Positions 26,937 through 35,795 of a DNA stretch of 64,000 nt are shown here, one piece after another. Below the pieces are notes generated by a model that did not search any database, was not told the DNA's origin, and saw nothing but the letters and a program-made list of their open reading frames with translations. The position numbers were made by a program, and so were the translations under genes. Origin of the DNA: CAYSLU01 sp964431965 (GTDB lineage: Bacteria; Verrucomicrobiota; Kiritimatiellia; CAIKKV01; CAYSLU01); assembly GCA_964431965.1 (NCBI GenBank), contig CAYSLU010000018.1, positions 3,920 to 67,919 of the forward strand, written 5' to 3'. The stretch's first letter is position 1. Every line of letters starts with the position of its first letter.

Positions 26937-26942
26937 ATTATA
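26937..26942 (-). promoter_or_regulatory. Perfect -10 box TATAAT for the importer operon
   Basis: On the minus strand a consensus TATAAT ends eight bases before the ATG at 26929. No good -35 box is evident 16-18 bases upstream. Initiation 6-8 bases downstream would fall almost at the start codon, giving a leaderless or nearly leaderless transcript. The divergent 114-base region also serves the exporter operon, where TACTAT lies at 27003-27008 and CAGGAGGAG precedes the ATG at 27044. Confidence 0.4.
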
Positions 26943-27043
26943 TACGGGTCGGGGGCGATAGCGGGAACGAAATAGTCGTTCCTCGCGAACTGCGTCATGG
27001 ACTACTATGCGAGCTATGCGGTAGGCAGGAGGAGCAACAAGCC

Positions 27044-28006
27044 ATGAAGCGATGGATCGTGTGGCTGGGCGTGGTCGCCGCGTGCGGGGGGGGGTGCCGG
27101 CTGGGGGCAGATCGGCCGGATGGGTCCGGCACGATCGAATGCACGCAGGTGCAGCTGGCGCCGAGTATCGCCGGCCGGATCGTGGAACTGGCCCCGGACG
27201 AGGGCGCTTCGGTTCGGCGGGGGCAGGTGGTCGCGCGCCTCGATCCGGCGGACTACGTCCTGCGGCGTGACGAGGTGCGGGCGGCCCTTGGTCAGGCGCA
27301 GGCGCAGCTGGATCTTCTGCGGGCCGGAAGCCGTGAAGAGGACACTCAGCGCGCGCGCGAGCAGGTGCGCGAGGCCCGAGCCGTTCAGGATGCGGCCGAC
27401 GCCGACCTCGAGCGCGTCCGCCGCGTCTTCGAGCGGCAGAGCGCCACCCGGAAGCAGATGGACGATGCGCGGACGGGAGCAGAGCGGGCGGCCGCCGTCC
27501 GGGCCGCCGCGGAGCAGAATCTCAGCCGGATGCTGAAGGGAAGCCGTCCCGAGGAGATCCGAGCCGCCGAGGCCGCCGTCGAACTCGCCAAAGCCCGGCT
27601 GGCGGCCGCCGAGAAGTCGATCGCCGACTGCACCGTCCTGGCGCCGCTCGACGGAGTGGTGACGACGAAGAGTCGCGAGGTCGGCGAGTGGGTGGGCTCC
27701 GGCGGCGTCCTGCTCACGATTTCGCGGATGGACGAGGTCTGGCTGTCCGTCTACATCCCGGAGCCGCGCCTCGCGGGGGTCACGCTCGGCCAGGCCGCGC
27801 AGGTCCGTCCGGACGGCCTGGATCGGGTGCTCACCGGGACGGTCACGTACGTCTCTTCCGAGGCTGAGTTTACGCCGCGCAACGTCCAGACGGCCGACGA
27901 GCGAGCCAAGCTCGTGTATCGCGTCAAGATCACGCTCGCCAACCCGGACGGCACGCTCAAGCCCGGCATGCCGGCGGACGGGTTTCTGAGGCGCGCCGGC
28001 CGGTGA
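27044..28006 (+). CDS. HlyD-family periplasmic adaptor (YbhG-like)
   Basis: The 320-residue protein has a lipoprotein-like N-terminus (AACGGGC). It carries the two halves of a lipoyl/barrel-sandwich domain ('VQLAPSIAGRIVELAPDEG' and 'CTVLAPLDGVVTTKSREVG') around a long coiled-coil hairpin (about 80-185), then a beta-barrel domain. It should bridge the inner-membrane ABC complex to the TolC channel. It opens an operon of six co-directional genes arranged like ybhGFSR plus an outer-membrane factor. The ribosome site AGGAGGAG is strong. Confidence 0.88.
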   Translation: MKRWIVWLGVVAACGGGCRLGADRPDGSGTIECTQVQLAPSIAGRIVELAPDEGASVRRGQVVARLDPADYVLRRDEVRAALGQAQAQLDLLRAGSREEDTQRAREQVREARAVQDAADADLERVRRVFERQSATRKQMDDARTGAERAAAVRAAAEQNLSRMLKGSRPEEIRAAEAAVELAKARLAAAEKSIADCTVLAPLDGVVTTKSREVGEWVGSGGVLLTISRMDEVWLSVYIPEPRLAGVTLGQAAQVRPDGLDRVLTGTVTYVSSEAEFTPRNVQTADERAKLVYRVKITLANPDGTLKPGMPADGFLRRAGR

Positions 28007-28034
28007 GCGGCCGGCCTGTCGGTCCGAGGTGACC

Positions 28035-28970
28035 ATGAACGACCGGCCCGAGACGGAGGCGATTCAGGCGCGCGGGATCCGGCGCACGTTCGGCGCTATC
28101 GAGGCGCTGGCCGGGCTGGATCTCGATATCCGGCGCGGCGAGATGTTCGGCCTCGTCGGGCCGGACGGCGCCGGGAAGAGCACCGCCATCCGATTGCTGT
28201 GCGGGATTCTCAGGCCCAGCGCCGGGAGCGGGCGGGTGCTGGGGTTCGACCTCGTCCGGGAGTCGGAAGCCATCAAGCGGCGCATCGGATACCTGTCTCA
28301 GGAGTTCACGCTGTACGGCGATCTGACGGTCGATGAGAACATCGAGTTCTTTGCGCGGATTCACGGCGTGCTCGGGTATGCCCTGCGACGGGACGAACTG
28401 CTGGCGTTCACCCGGCTGACGCCGTTCCGGACGCGGCTGGCCCAGTCCCTCTCCGGAGGGATGAAGAAGAAGCTCGCCCTGGCCTGCACCCTGATCCACA
28501 CGCCGGAGCTGATCTTCCTGGACGAGCCGTCCACCGGCGTGGATCCGGTCTCCCGGGGCGAGTTCTGGAACATCCTCAGCGGCATTCTCGAGCAGGGCGT
28601 GACGATCATGATGACGACGCCGTACCTGGACGAGGCGGACCGCTGTACGCGGGTCGGGCTGATGCATCGCGGCCGCATCGTCCGGTGCGGCACACCGGCC
28701 GAGGTGAAAGCGTCGCTGCCGGGGAAGGTGTACCGCATCGAATGCGCCAATCCGTCCGCCGTCGCGCGGGCGCTGAGGGCGCGTCTGCCGGCGGTTCGCA
28801 GCGTGGTCTACGGCGGGCACCTGGACTTCTGGGCTCCGGACGGCGAGGCGGGGCGGCAGGCGGCGGTCCAAGCGCTGGCGGCGTCCGGCTTGGGCCCGGT
28901 CGCAACCCGGCCGATCCCGCCGTCGATGGAGGATGTGTTCGTGGCGCTCCTGGGGGGAGAATCGGCATGA
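28035..28970 (+). CDS. ABC exporter ATPase 1 (YbhF N-half-like)
   Basis: The 311-residue protein has Walker A GPDGAGKST, signature LSGGMKKK, Walker B 'LIFLDEPSTGVDP', and the DrrA/CcmA-type C-terminal region. The switch histidine after Walker B is replaced: the segment reads TTPYLDEAD where TTH.LDEA is expected. Together with the altered signature of the second ATPase, this suggests an asymmetric heterodimer, as in the two halves of E. coli YbhF. ATG 28035 is preferred over GTG 28029 because GAGGT is correctly spaced. The stop overlaps the tolC-like start. Confidence 0.88.
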   Translation: MNDRPETEAIQARGIRRTFGAIEALAGLDLDIRRGEMFGLVGPDGAGKSTAIRLLCGILRPSAGSGRVLGFDLVRESEAIKRRIGYLSQEFTLYGDLTVDENIEFFARIHGVLGYALRRDELLAFTRLTPFRTRLAQSLSGGMKKKLALACTLIHTPELIFLDEPSTGVDPVSRGEFWNILSGILEQGVTIMMTTPYLDEADRCTRVGLMHRGRIVRCGTPAEVKASLPGKVYRIECANPSAVARALRARLPAVRSVVYGGHLDFWAPDGEAGRQAAVQALAASGLGPVATRPIPPSMEDVFVALLGGESA

Positions 28971-30319
28971 CGATAGCGAATGCACTCGGATCGCAGGGCG
29001 GTTTGCGGCAGCCGGCGGCCGCTTTCGCCGCCGCCCTCTGGCTTGCGACGGCCGGCGCGGCGACGGCCCAGGGCGGCGGCCGGGTGATCACTCCGGATGG
29101 CGTTGTCAGCTCGGCGGTCGCGTACAGCCGGAGCATCGGCGCGTCTGAGCAGGATATCCGGGTTTGGGAGGCCCGGGTCCGGCAGGCCGACGCGCTCGGC
29201 CGGCCGGCGTTGGACGCTCGCGTCCACGCCGCCCGGTACGAGGGGCTTGAAGCGGTCTCTCTGGGGCCCGGCCTGACGATCGAGGAGATTCCCGGCCGCT
29301 ACGGAGCGTCCGTGGGCGTGAGCCAACCGCTGTATACCGGCGGCCGAGTGGCCAGCCAGCGGGACGGCGCCCGCCTGCAGCGCGCGGCGGCCGAACGGTC
29401 GCGCGAGGAGGTCGTCTCCGCCGCCGTCCGTGCGGCACTGGTGGCGTACTGGTCCTGGTCGAAATCCGCCGCCGCGGAGCAGTCTCTCGGCAGCGCCGTG
29501 CGACGCATGGAGGCGCACGCGGCGGATATGCGGAACCTGCACGAGGCCGGCCTGGCGACGGACAACGATCAGCTGGCGGCAGAGGTGCTGCTGGAGCAGA
29601 CGCGGCTCAAGCTCCAGGCGGCGGAGAGCGCAGTTCAGGCCGGCCGGGCCCGCATCGCGCATATCTCCGGGTGGATGCCGGGTCCCGAAGATCGTCCGCT
29701 GGAGGCGCCGGCCGCCGCCGGGCCGGTGCCCGAGGAGCGGGCGCTGGTCGAGCAGGCATGCAGCAACCGGCCGGCGATCGCGGCGCGGGAACTCGCGGTG
29801 CGGTCTGCCGCGGCCGCGGTGCGCGCAGCGCGGGCCGACCGCCGCCCGCAGGTCGCGCTGGCGGCGCGATACGAGGAGGGGCGGCCGAACGCGATGTTCT
29901 TTCCGCCCGAGGACCGGTGGGATCGCGACGCATTCGCCGGCGTGACCGCGGCGTGGAGCCTTTGGGACGCCGGCCTGACGCAGGGCCGCGTCGCCGAGGC
30001 CGTCGCCCGCCAGGAACAGGCGCGCCTGCTCCTGCTCCAGGCCCGCGATGACGTGACCCTGGAGGTGCGCGAGGCGCGCATCGCCGCGGCCGATGCCGCC
30101 AATCGGCTGCGCGTCGCCGCGCGCGCCGAGGCCAGCGCGCGGCGGAACCTTGAGTCCGCGACCGATCTCTGGAAGAGCGGCCTGGCCCGGCACTCGGATG
30201 TGCTCGATGCCGAGAGCCGGCTGACCGACACGCAGTATCAGGTGGTGGCGGCCCGGGCCGATATTGCGATCGCGTGGGCGGACCTTCAGCATGCGACGGG
30301 GTCCCTTCCGATTCCATGA
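28967..30319 (+). CDS. TolC-like outer-membrane efflux protein
   Basis: The 450-residue protein has a signal peptide ending GAATAQ and two outer-membrane efflux repeats of long helices. The repeats contain 'GASVGVSQPLYTGGRVASQR' in the first half and 'AGVTAAWSLWDAGLTQGRV' in the second, the paired beta-strand/helix motifs of TolC. It should form the trimeric outer-membrane duct for the surrounding HlyD-ABC system. GGGGGGAGAA precedes the ATG. Confidence 0.9.
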   Translation: MTIANALGSQGGLRQPAAAFAAALWLATAGAATAQGGGRVITPDGVVSSAVAYSRSIGASEQDIRVWEARVRQADALGRPALDARVHAARYEGLEAVSLGPGLTIEEIPGRYGASVGVSQPLYTGGRVASQRDGARLQRAAAERSREEVVSAAVRAALVAYWSWSKSAAAEQSLGSAVRRMEAHAADMRNLHEAGLATDNDQLAAEVLLEQTRLKLQAAESAVQAGRARIAHISGWMPGPEDRPLEAPAAAGPVPEERALVEQACSNRPAIAARELAVRSAAAAVRAARADRRPQVALAARYEEGRPNAMFFPPEDRWDRDAFAGVTAAWSLWDAGLTQGRVAEAVARQEQARLLLLQARDDVTLEVREARIAAADAANRLRVAARAEASARRNLESATDLWKSGLARHSDVLDAESRLTDTQYQVVAARADIAIAWADLQHATGSLPIP

Positions 30320-30335
30320 GGGAGCGCTGCAGACG

Positions 30336-31280
30336 ATGCCGGATCCGGCGGACACGACCGATGTGATCGAGGCGCAGGGCCTGACCAAGGTCTTCGGTTC
30401 GTTCACGGCCGTCGACCGGCTGAGCTTCACCGTCCGGCGCGGGGAGGTGTTCGGCTTCCTTGGCCCCAACGGCGCGGGCAAGTCCACGACCATCCGGATG
30501 CTCTGCGGCTTGCTGTCGGCGACGGGCGGCGTCGGCCGGGTTGGGGGGCGCGACATCAATCGGGAGCCGGAGCGCGTCCGCGAGATCATCGGGTACATGT
30601 CGCAGCGCTTCAGTTTGTATCGCGACCTGACCGTGCGCGAGAACATCCGGTTCTTCGGCGGCGTGTACGGGCTGGGCGGCGAGCGCCTGCGCCGCCGCGG
30701 GGCGGCTGTGATGGAGATGGCGGGGCTGCACGGGTTCGAGGATCAGCTCACGGGCCGCCTCTCGGGAGCCCATCAGCAGCGCCTGGCGCTGGGCTGCGCG
30801 ATCCTGCACGAGCCGCCGGTCCTGTTTCTGGACGAGCCGACCAGCGGCGTGGATCCCATTTCGCGGCGCCTGTTCTGGGACCTGATCCAGGACATGGCCG
30901 CCAACGGCGTGACGGTCCTGGTGACCACGCACTTCATGGATGAGGCGGAGTTCTGCCACCGGCTCGGGCTGATCAGCGCCGGCCGCCTGGTGGCGCTCGA
31001 CACGCCGCGGAACCTGCGCGAGCACCGGGTCGAGGAGGATGTGTTCGAGGTTGATGCCCCGTCGCTGCGCGGGGCCGCGGAGGCGGCGGATGGCATTGAC
31101 GGCGTCGTCGCGCGCACGTTCTACGGATCCAGCCTGCACGTGTTCGCGCGCCGGGGCGTGCTCACGGCCGACGCGCTGGCGACGGCGCTCGCGGGGCGCG
31201 GCGTCTCGCCCCGCTCCGTCCGGACGGCGCCGATGTCGCTGGAGGACGCATTCGTGCGCCTGGTGGAGCGGAAGGAATGA
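30336..31280 (+). CDS. ABC exporter ATPase 2 (YbhF C-half-like)
   Basis: The 314-residue protein has Walker A GPNGAGKST, Q-loop 'MSQRFSLYRDLTV', Walker B 'VLFLDEPTSGVDP' and an intact H-loop 'VTTHFMDEAE'. Its signature is degenerate, LSGAHQQR instead of LSGGQ, complementary to the defect in ATPase 1. Co-translation with the first permease (ATGA overlap) supports a four-part complex of two ATPases and two permeases. Confidence 0.88.
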   Translation: MPDPADTTDVIEAQGLTKVFGSFTAVDRLSFTVRRGEVFGFLGPNGAGKSTTIRMLCGLLSATGGVGRVGGRDINREPERVREIIGYMSQRFSLYRDLTVRENIRFFGGVYGLGGERLRRRGAAVMEMAGLHGFEDQLTGRLSGAHQQRLALGCAILHEPPVLFLDEPTSGVDPISRRLFWDLIQDMAANGVTVLVTTHFMDEAEFCHRLGLISAGRLVALDTPRNLREHRVEEDVFEVDAPSLRGAAEAADGIDGVVARTFYGSSLHVFARRGVLTADALATALAGRGVSPRSVRTAPMSLEDAFVRLVERKE

Positions 31281-32401
31281 ACCGGTTTCGGGCCATCTTT
31301 ACCAAGGAGTTCCGCCAGATCCGGCGGGATCCGCTGGCGCTGGGTCTGCTCCTGTTCGTGCCGGCGCTGCTGCTGGTCATGTATGGGTACGCACTGTCGT
31401 TCGACGTGAAGCACATCCGGGTGGCGGTCCTCGATGAGGACCGGACCGCCGAGAGCCGGCGACTGCAGGACAGCCTATTTCAGAACCCCTACTTCGACCG
31501 CGTCTCGACGATCGAGCGGGCGGCCGAGGCGGACGAGCTGCTCCAGCGCGGGCGGGTTCGCCTGGTGTTCGTCGTTCCGAGGGGGTACGCCGAAACGATC
31601 CGCCGCGGCGGCACGGCGCGCGTGCAGGCGCTGGTGGATGCGTCGGACGCCAACACGGCTTCGGCCGCCATCGGCTACCTCGACGCGCTGGCGGACCGAA
31701 TGACCCGGCAGGTCCGGTTCGAAATGCCGGGCCGGGTGGCGGGCGGGGGTGCCGGTCCGGTTGTCGTGGCCCAGCCGCGCGTTTGGTTCAACCCCGAGCT
31801 GGTCAGCGCGCGGTTTCTCGTTCCCGGGCTCATCGGCTTGCTGATGATGCTCTCTGCGGTCGTGGCCACGTCGCTCTCGATCGTGCGGGAGAAGGAGCGC
31901 CAGACGATGGAGCAGCTCATGGTGTCTCCCATCCGGCCGATGGAGCTGATCCTCGGGAAGACGCTGCCGTACGCCCTGATCTGCCTGGTGACGATGGCGC
32001 TGATCCTGACGCTGGGGTACGTGCTGTTCGGCGTGGTCATCCGGGGGTCGTTCGCGCTGCTGGTCGCCAGCACGCTCGTGTTCCTGTTTGCCGCGCTGGG
32101 CATGGGCGTCCTGATCTCCTCCGTCACCCGGACGCAGCAGACGGCCTTCCAGATCGCGATCATCGCCTCGATGCTTCCGTCCATCATCCTCTCGGGGCTG
32201 ATCTTTCCGATCGCGAGCATGCCGCTGCCGATCCAGGGGCTGACCTACCTGGTGGTGCCGCGGTACTTCGTGGCCATCTTGAGGGCCATCATCCTGAAGG
32301 ACGCCCCGCTGGCCGCCATCTGGCCCGGCCTCGCCGGCATGGCGGCCCTGGGGCTGCTCTTCAATCTGCTGGCCATTCGCAATACACGCAAGTCGACATG
32401 A
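31277..32401 (+). CDS. ABC-2 type permease (YbhS-like)
   Basis: The 374-residue protein has an N-terminal helix (about 17-37), a large periplasmic domain and five C-terminal helices. It includes the ABC-2 motif 'SIVREKERQTMEQLMVSPIR' and 'SGLIFPIASMPLPIQGLTYL', then 'VPRYFVAILRAIILKDA'. This architecture is that of YhhJ/YbhS/YbhR exporters. The substrate is unknown; such systems export drugs, cations or lipophilic compounds. Confidence 0.9.
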   Translation: MNRFRAIFTKEFRQIRRDPLALGLLLFVPALLLVMYGYALSFDVKHIRVAVLDEDRTAESRRLQDSLFQNPYFDRVSTIERAAEADELLQRGRVRLVFVVPRGYAETIRRGGTARVQALVDASDANTASAAIGYLDALADRMTRQVRFEMPGRVAGGGAGPVVVAQPRVWFNPELVSARFLVPGLIGLLMMLSAVVATSLSIVREKERQTMEQLMVSPIRPMELILGKTLPYALICLVTMALILTLGYVLFGVVIRGSFALLVASTLVFLFAALGMGVLISSVTRTQQTAFQIAIIASMLPSIILSGLIFPIASMPLPIQGLTYLVVPRYFVAILRAIILKDAPLAAIWPGLAGMAALGLLFNLLAIRNTRKST

Positions 32402-32411
32402 GGCGAACGAG

Positions 32412-33545
32412 ATGAAACGCATCGGGGTTCTGCTGGTGAAGGAGCTGACGCAGATTCGGCGAGACCGGAGCCTGTTCGGCATTCTCATCATGGCGCCCCT
32501 GGTTCAGCTGGTCATCATGGGCTATGCCGTGACCACGGACATCCGCAACATCAAGCTGACGGTTCGCGATCGGGATCGCTCCTGGCACAGCCGGGAGTAT
32601 GTGCGGGCGGTGGCGGCTTCGGGATACTTCCTGGTCCGGAGCGAGGACGGCCCGGATCGGGCGGACGCCGACGCTTTGGTCTTCGGGCGCTCCGGTCTGG
32701 CGCTCGACATCCCGGCGGGCTTCGGGAAGTCGCTGACCGCCGGCCGGCCGGCGGCCGTCCAGGTGCTGGTGGACGGGGGCGACAGCAATTTCGCGGTACA
32801 GGGGCTGAACTATCTCCAGAAGGCCAACCGGCTGTTTTCGGATCGCCTGGTGAGGCCCATCCAAGCCGATCTGGCTCGGCGTGGCGCGACCGGCTGGCCG
32901 TCCGTCGTGGTCGAAAGCCGGGCGTGGTACAACGGCGGCCTCACGTCCCGCTACTTCACGATCCCGGGGCTGATGGGCGTCCTGCTGATGGTGACGACGA
33001 TGATCGTGACGAGCATGTCGCTCGTCAAGGAGCGGGAGGAGGGGACGATGGAGCAGCTGATCGTCACCCCGCTTCGGCCGGCCGAGCTGATCGCCGGCAA
33101 GCTCCTGCCGTTCGTGGTCATCGGTCTGCTGGAGCTGACCCTGGCGTTTGGCGTGCTTCGCGTTCTGTTCGATGTTCCCTACCGCGGCCGGATCGTGGAC
33201 CTGTATCTCCTGTCCGGGCTCTTTCTGCTGACCACGCTCGGGCTCGGGCTGGCGGTATCGACGCTCGTGCGAACCCAGCAGCAGGCCATGCTCGTGGCGA
33301 GCTTCTTCGTGATGATGCCGTTCATTCTGCTCTCCGGATTCGTGTTCCCGGTAGAGAACATGCCGGCGCCCATTCGATGGGTGACGCACCTTATCCCGCT
33401 GAAGTACTTCATGACCGCGGTGCGCGGGCTCTTCCTCAAGGGCAGCGGCTGGGCCGATCTGTGGCGCGAGGCGCTCGCGCTGGCGATATGGGGCGTCGGG
33501 ATCCTCGGCTTGGCGGTGCTGAAGTTCCGGAAGCGGCTGGACTGA
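32412..33545 (+). CDS. ABC-2 type permease (YbhR-like)
   Basis: The 377-residue paralogue of the preceding permease has the same layout: N-terminal helix, periplasmic domain, five helices. It carries 'SLVKEREEGTMEQLIVTPLR' and 'SGFVFPVENMPAPIRWVTHL'. The two should heterodimerise. It is the last gene of the exporter operon and ends nine bases from the convergent phosphoesterase gene. Confidence 0.9.
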   Translation: MKRIGVLLVKELTQIRRDRSLFGILIMAPLVQLVIMGYAVTTDIRNIKLTVRDRDRSWHSREYVRAVAASGYFLVRSEDGPDRADADALVFGRSGLALDIPAGFGKSLTAGRPAAVQVLVDGGDSNFAVQGLNYLQKANRLFSDRLVRPIQADLARRGATGWPSVVVESRAWYNGGLTSRYFTIPGLMGVLLMVTTMIVTSMSLVKEREEGTMEQLIVTPLRPAELIAGKLLPFVVIGLLELTLAFGVLRVLFDVPYRGRIVDLYLLSGLFLLTTLGLGLAVSTLVRTQQQAMLVASFFVMMPFILLSGFVFPVENMPAPIRWVTHLIPLKYFMTAVRGLFLKGSGWADLWREALALAIWGVGILGLAVLKFRKRLD

Positions 33546-33554
33546 CGCCTGCGG

Positions 33555-35024
33555 TCAGTCCTTGCGGACCAGCGAGATCCCGCGCACATCGGCCTCGCCC
33601 GTGAACCGGCCGCGCACCGCCACCTGAACGGCCGTGGCCCCGGCGGGGGTGCGGAACGTCTGCTGCGCCTCGATCCACCCTTCGCGCCGCTGGACGGACG
33701 GCTCTTTCACTCGAAACTCCTCGATCCGCCCGCCGGCCGCGCCGGGACGGTCCACCGACACCACGAGCGCCACGCTCCCGTCGAACCCCGGGCTCTTGCG
33801 GAACAGAGCTTCGGCCGTGAAGGTTTCGCCGGCGCCGGTTGAGACGGGACGCGACACGGCGCGCATATCCGCGTCCGCGGCGGCAGACGTCAGCGTCAGC
33901 GTCGGCTGACGGTCCGGACCGAAGCCCCAGGCGGCGCGCTGCCGGTACCGGTTGTGGACGTGCAGGGACCAGTCGGCCGCGCGGGCTCCGGGAAGGGGCG
34001 GCGGATCCGGCATTGGAATACGGTTGATGCCGAGGGCCGGCCCTGCGGCTGTGAGGGGCGAGGCATCGAGGGCGGGCAGCATCCAGGCCCGGTGGCTGTG
34101 GCGGATGGCGGCCGCGCCAGCCGCGGACGCGGCGGCAACCAAGAGGGCCGCGAGCAGCGCGGTCAGCGTCTTCCATCGCCGTACGGTCTTCTGGAGCACT
34201 TCGATCCGTTGGGCTTGGAGGGCGCCTCGGGCGCCACGGTCGGCCGTGGCGGGCGGGGTGAAGCTCATGACCTGCCGGATGGGCTGGACGCCGCGGCCGG
34301 GGTCGATCGCCAGGAGGTGGTTTTCGCGGCCCGGCAGGCCGGACCGCGTGAGCGCGTCGCGATACGCCTCCAGGTCGAAGGCGACCCGCCGCCAGTATAC
34401 CGACGCGGCGGCCGCGTCGTAGATGCAGTACGATGCGCGCGGATCCCCGTCCCGGGAGTAGCCGACCGATCCGACGTTCGCGATGAAGCGCTTGTTCTCC
34501 TCGAGCATGAAATCCTGCGGATCGACGCCGTGCGGCGTTCCGCTGGCGCCCAGCAGGAAGAGGCCCGGCCGATGGCTGTGCCCCAGGAAGAGCAGCGGAT
34601 CGCCGGTCGCCTGCCAGGACGGCATCGCATCCGCGGCGGACTCGACGTACCGGAACTGGCCGGGCGCCGCGAAGTCGCCGTGGGCGCACCGGAACCCGTT
34701 CCCTTCGAGCACGAGCGGGAGGCCCTTCAGGAAGCGGAGCGCGTTCGCCCCGAGGCAGGCGCGGCTCCACTCGAGGACGCGCTGAGCCGGGTCGGTGAAC
34801 AGCTGGGCGTCCAGGAGGCCGCAGAGGGCGGCATCGTGGTTGCCGAGCACGAAGTGATCGACCGCGGCGTAGACGGACTCAAGCACCTCGCGGGGGTTGG
34901 GGCCGTAGCCGACGATGTCGCCCAGGCAGACGATGCGGTCGACGCCGGTGCTGCGGATATCGAGCAGGACGGCGTTCCACGCCGGCAGGTTGGCGTGAAT
35001 GTCGGAGACCACGGCATAGCGCAT
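33555..35024 (-). CDS. Metallophosphoesterase fused to membrane helix and C-terminal beta domain
   Basis: The 489-residue protein has all calcineurin-like phosphoesterase motifs near its N-terminus: D8-I-H10, GDIVGYG from 35, GNHD 61-64, then AHGDF and GHSH. This resembles the YfcE/DR1281-type single-domain enzymes. A membrane helix follows at about 285-305 ('LLAALLVAAASAAGAAA'), then a C-terminal region of about 170 residues, predicted outside the cytoplasm, with a jelly-roll-like 'SGTGAGETFTAEALF' style. ATG 35024 is preferred over GTG 35036 because GAGGGGG is better spaced. Substrate unknown. Confidence 0.8.
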   Translation of the reverse strand: MRYAVVSDIHANLPAWNAVLLDIRSTGVDRIVCLGDIVGYGPNPREVLESVYAAVDHFVLGNHDAALCGLLDAQLFTDPAQRVLEWSRACLGANALRFLKGLPLVLEGNGFRCAHGDFAAPGQFRYVESAADAMPSWQATGDPLLFLGHSHRPGLFLLGASGTPHGVDPQDFMLEENKRFIANVGSVGYSRDGDPRASYCIYDAAAASVYWRRVAFDLEAYRDALTRSGLPGRENHLLAIDPGRGVQPIRQVMSFTPPATADRGARGALQAQRIEVLQKTVRRWKTLTALLAALLVAAASAAGAAAIRHSHRAWMLPALDASPLTAAGPALGINRIPMPDPPPLPGARAADWSLHVHNRYRQRAAWGFGPDRQPTLTLTSAAADADMRAVSRPVSTGAGETFTAEALFRKSPGFDGSVALVVSVDRPGAAGGRIEEFRVKEPSVQRREGWIEAQQTFRTPAGATAVQVAVRGRFTGEADVRGISLVRKD

Positions 35025-35093
35025 GAGATCGATCACCCCCCTCTTGCCCCTGTGACACGATCGTCGCCCGGCTGCTCCGCCGGTGGCGCCCCG

Positions 35094-35741
35094 CTACAAC
35101 GCGCCCGCGAACTCCTGTGCGATCAGGGCGTACCCTGAGTCGTTGGGATGCAGGCCGTCCGACTGCAGGTAGATCGGAGTCGATCCGAAGGCTGATTCAA
35201 GGTCGACCAGCGTGATGCCTTCCTGGCTGGCCAGGTTGCGGATCGCGTTGTTCAGGCTCTGCACCCCGCCGTTGAAGATCACATGCGAGTAGTCCATCGG
35301 CGTCAGCGTGGCGATCACCGGAATCGTCTGGTTGTTCTTGGCCGATTGGATGATCCGTTGCAGGTTCGCGATCGTCGCGGCATCGTCATGCCCGTGGATC
35401 ACATCGTTCGCTCCGTAGAGGATCAGCAGGTAGCCGGGCTTTAGCGAGTTCAGAATGCCGCCGACGCGGGCCGCGCCGTCGCCCGCCGTGCTGCCCGGCA
35501 CGCCTTCGTTGGCCACGGGCTTGCCGATGAGGCCGGAAAGAATGGCCGGGTAGCTGCCGAACGAGTCGCCGGCCGTTATGCTGTCCCCGATCGCCGCATA
35601 CAAGTTGGGGTCGTTCGAGCCGAAATCGTGGCCGTCGCCGAGGCTGCCTCCGCCGCCCCCGCCCGGCTCGCAGCCCGAGAAGAACGCGACGCACAGGGCC
35701 ATGAATCCGACTCGCATCCACCCGCCAGTCATGCCGTTCAT
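35094..35741 (-). CDS. SGNH/GDSL hydrolase lipoprotein
   Basis: The 215-residue protein has a lipoprotein signal (CVAFFSGC) and a Gly-rich linker. The SGNH blocks are all present: 'AIGDSITAGD' (nucleophile Ser), the Gly of 'PVANEGVPGSTAGDG', 'LYGANDVI' (Asn) and 'SDGLHPNDSGY' (Asp and His). It should be an exported esterase or carbohydrate deacetylase. GAAGGGAA upstream fixes the ATG. It lies between unrelated same-strand genes. Confidence 0.85.
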   Translation of the reverse strand: MNGMTGGWMRVGFMALCVAFFSGCEPGGGGGGSLGDGHDFGSNDPNLYAAIGDSITAGDSFGSYPAILSGLIGKPVANEGVPGSTAGDGAARVGGILNSLKPGYLLILYGANDVIHGHDDAATIANLQRIIQSAKNNQTIPVIATLTPMDYSHVIFNGGVQSLNNAIRNLASQEGITLVDLESAFGSTPIYLQSDGLHPNDSGYALIAQEFAGAL

Positions 35742-35795
35742 GCGATTCCCTTCTTTCGTGTCAGGCTCCGGTCCGCCCATGCAGTTTGTAAGCTA

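Noticed and set aside
26304..27043. Cobalamin riboswitch before the BtuFCD-like operon
   Set aside because: No B12-box-like or kissing-loop sequence is visible in the short divergent region or before the binding protein.
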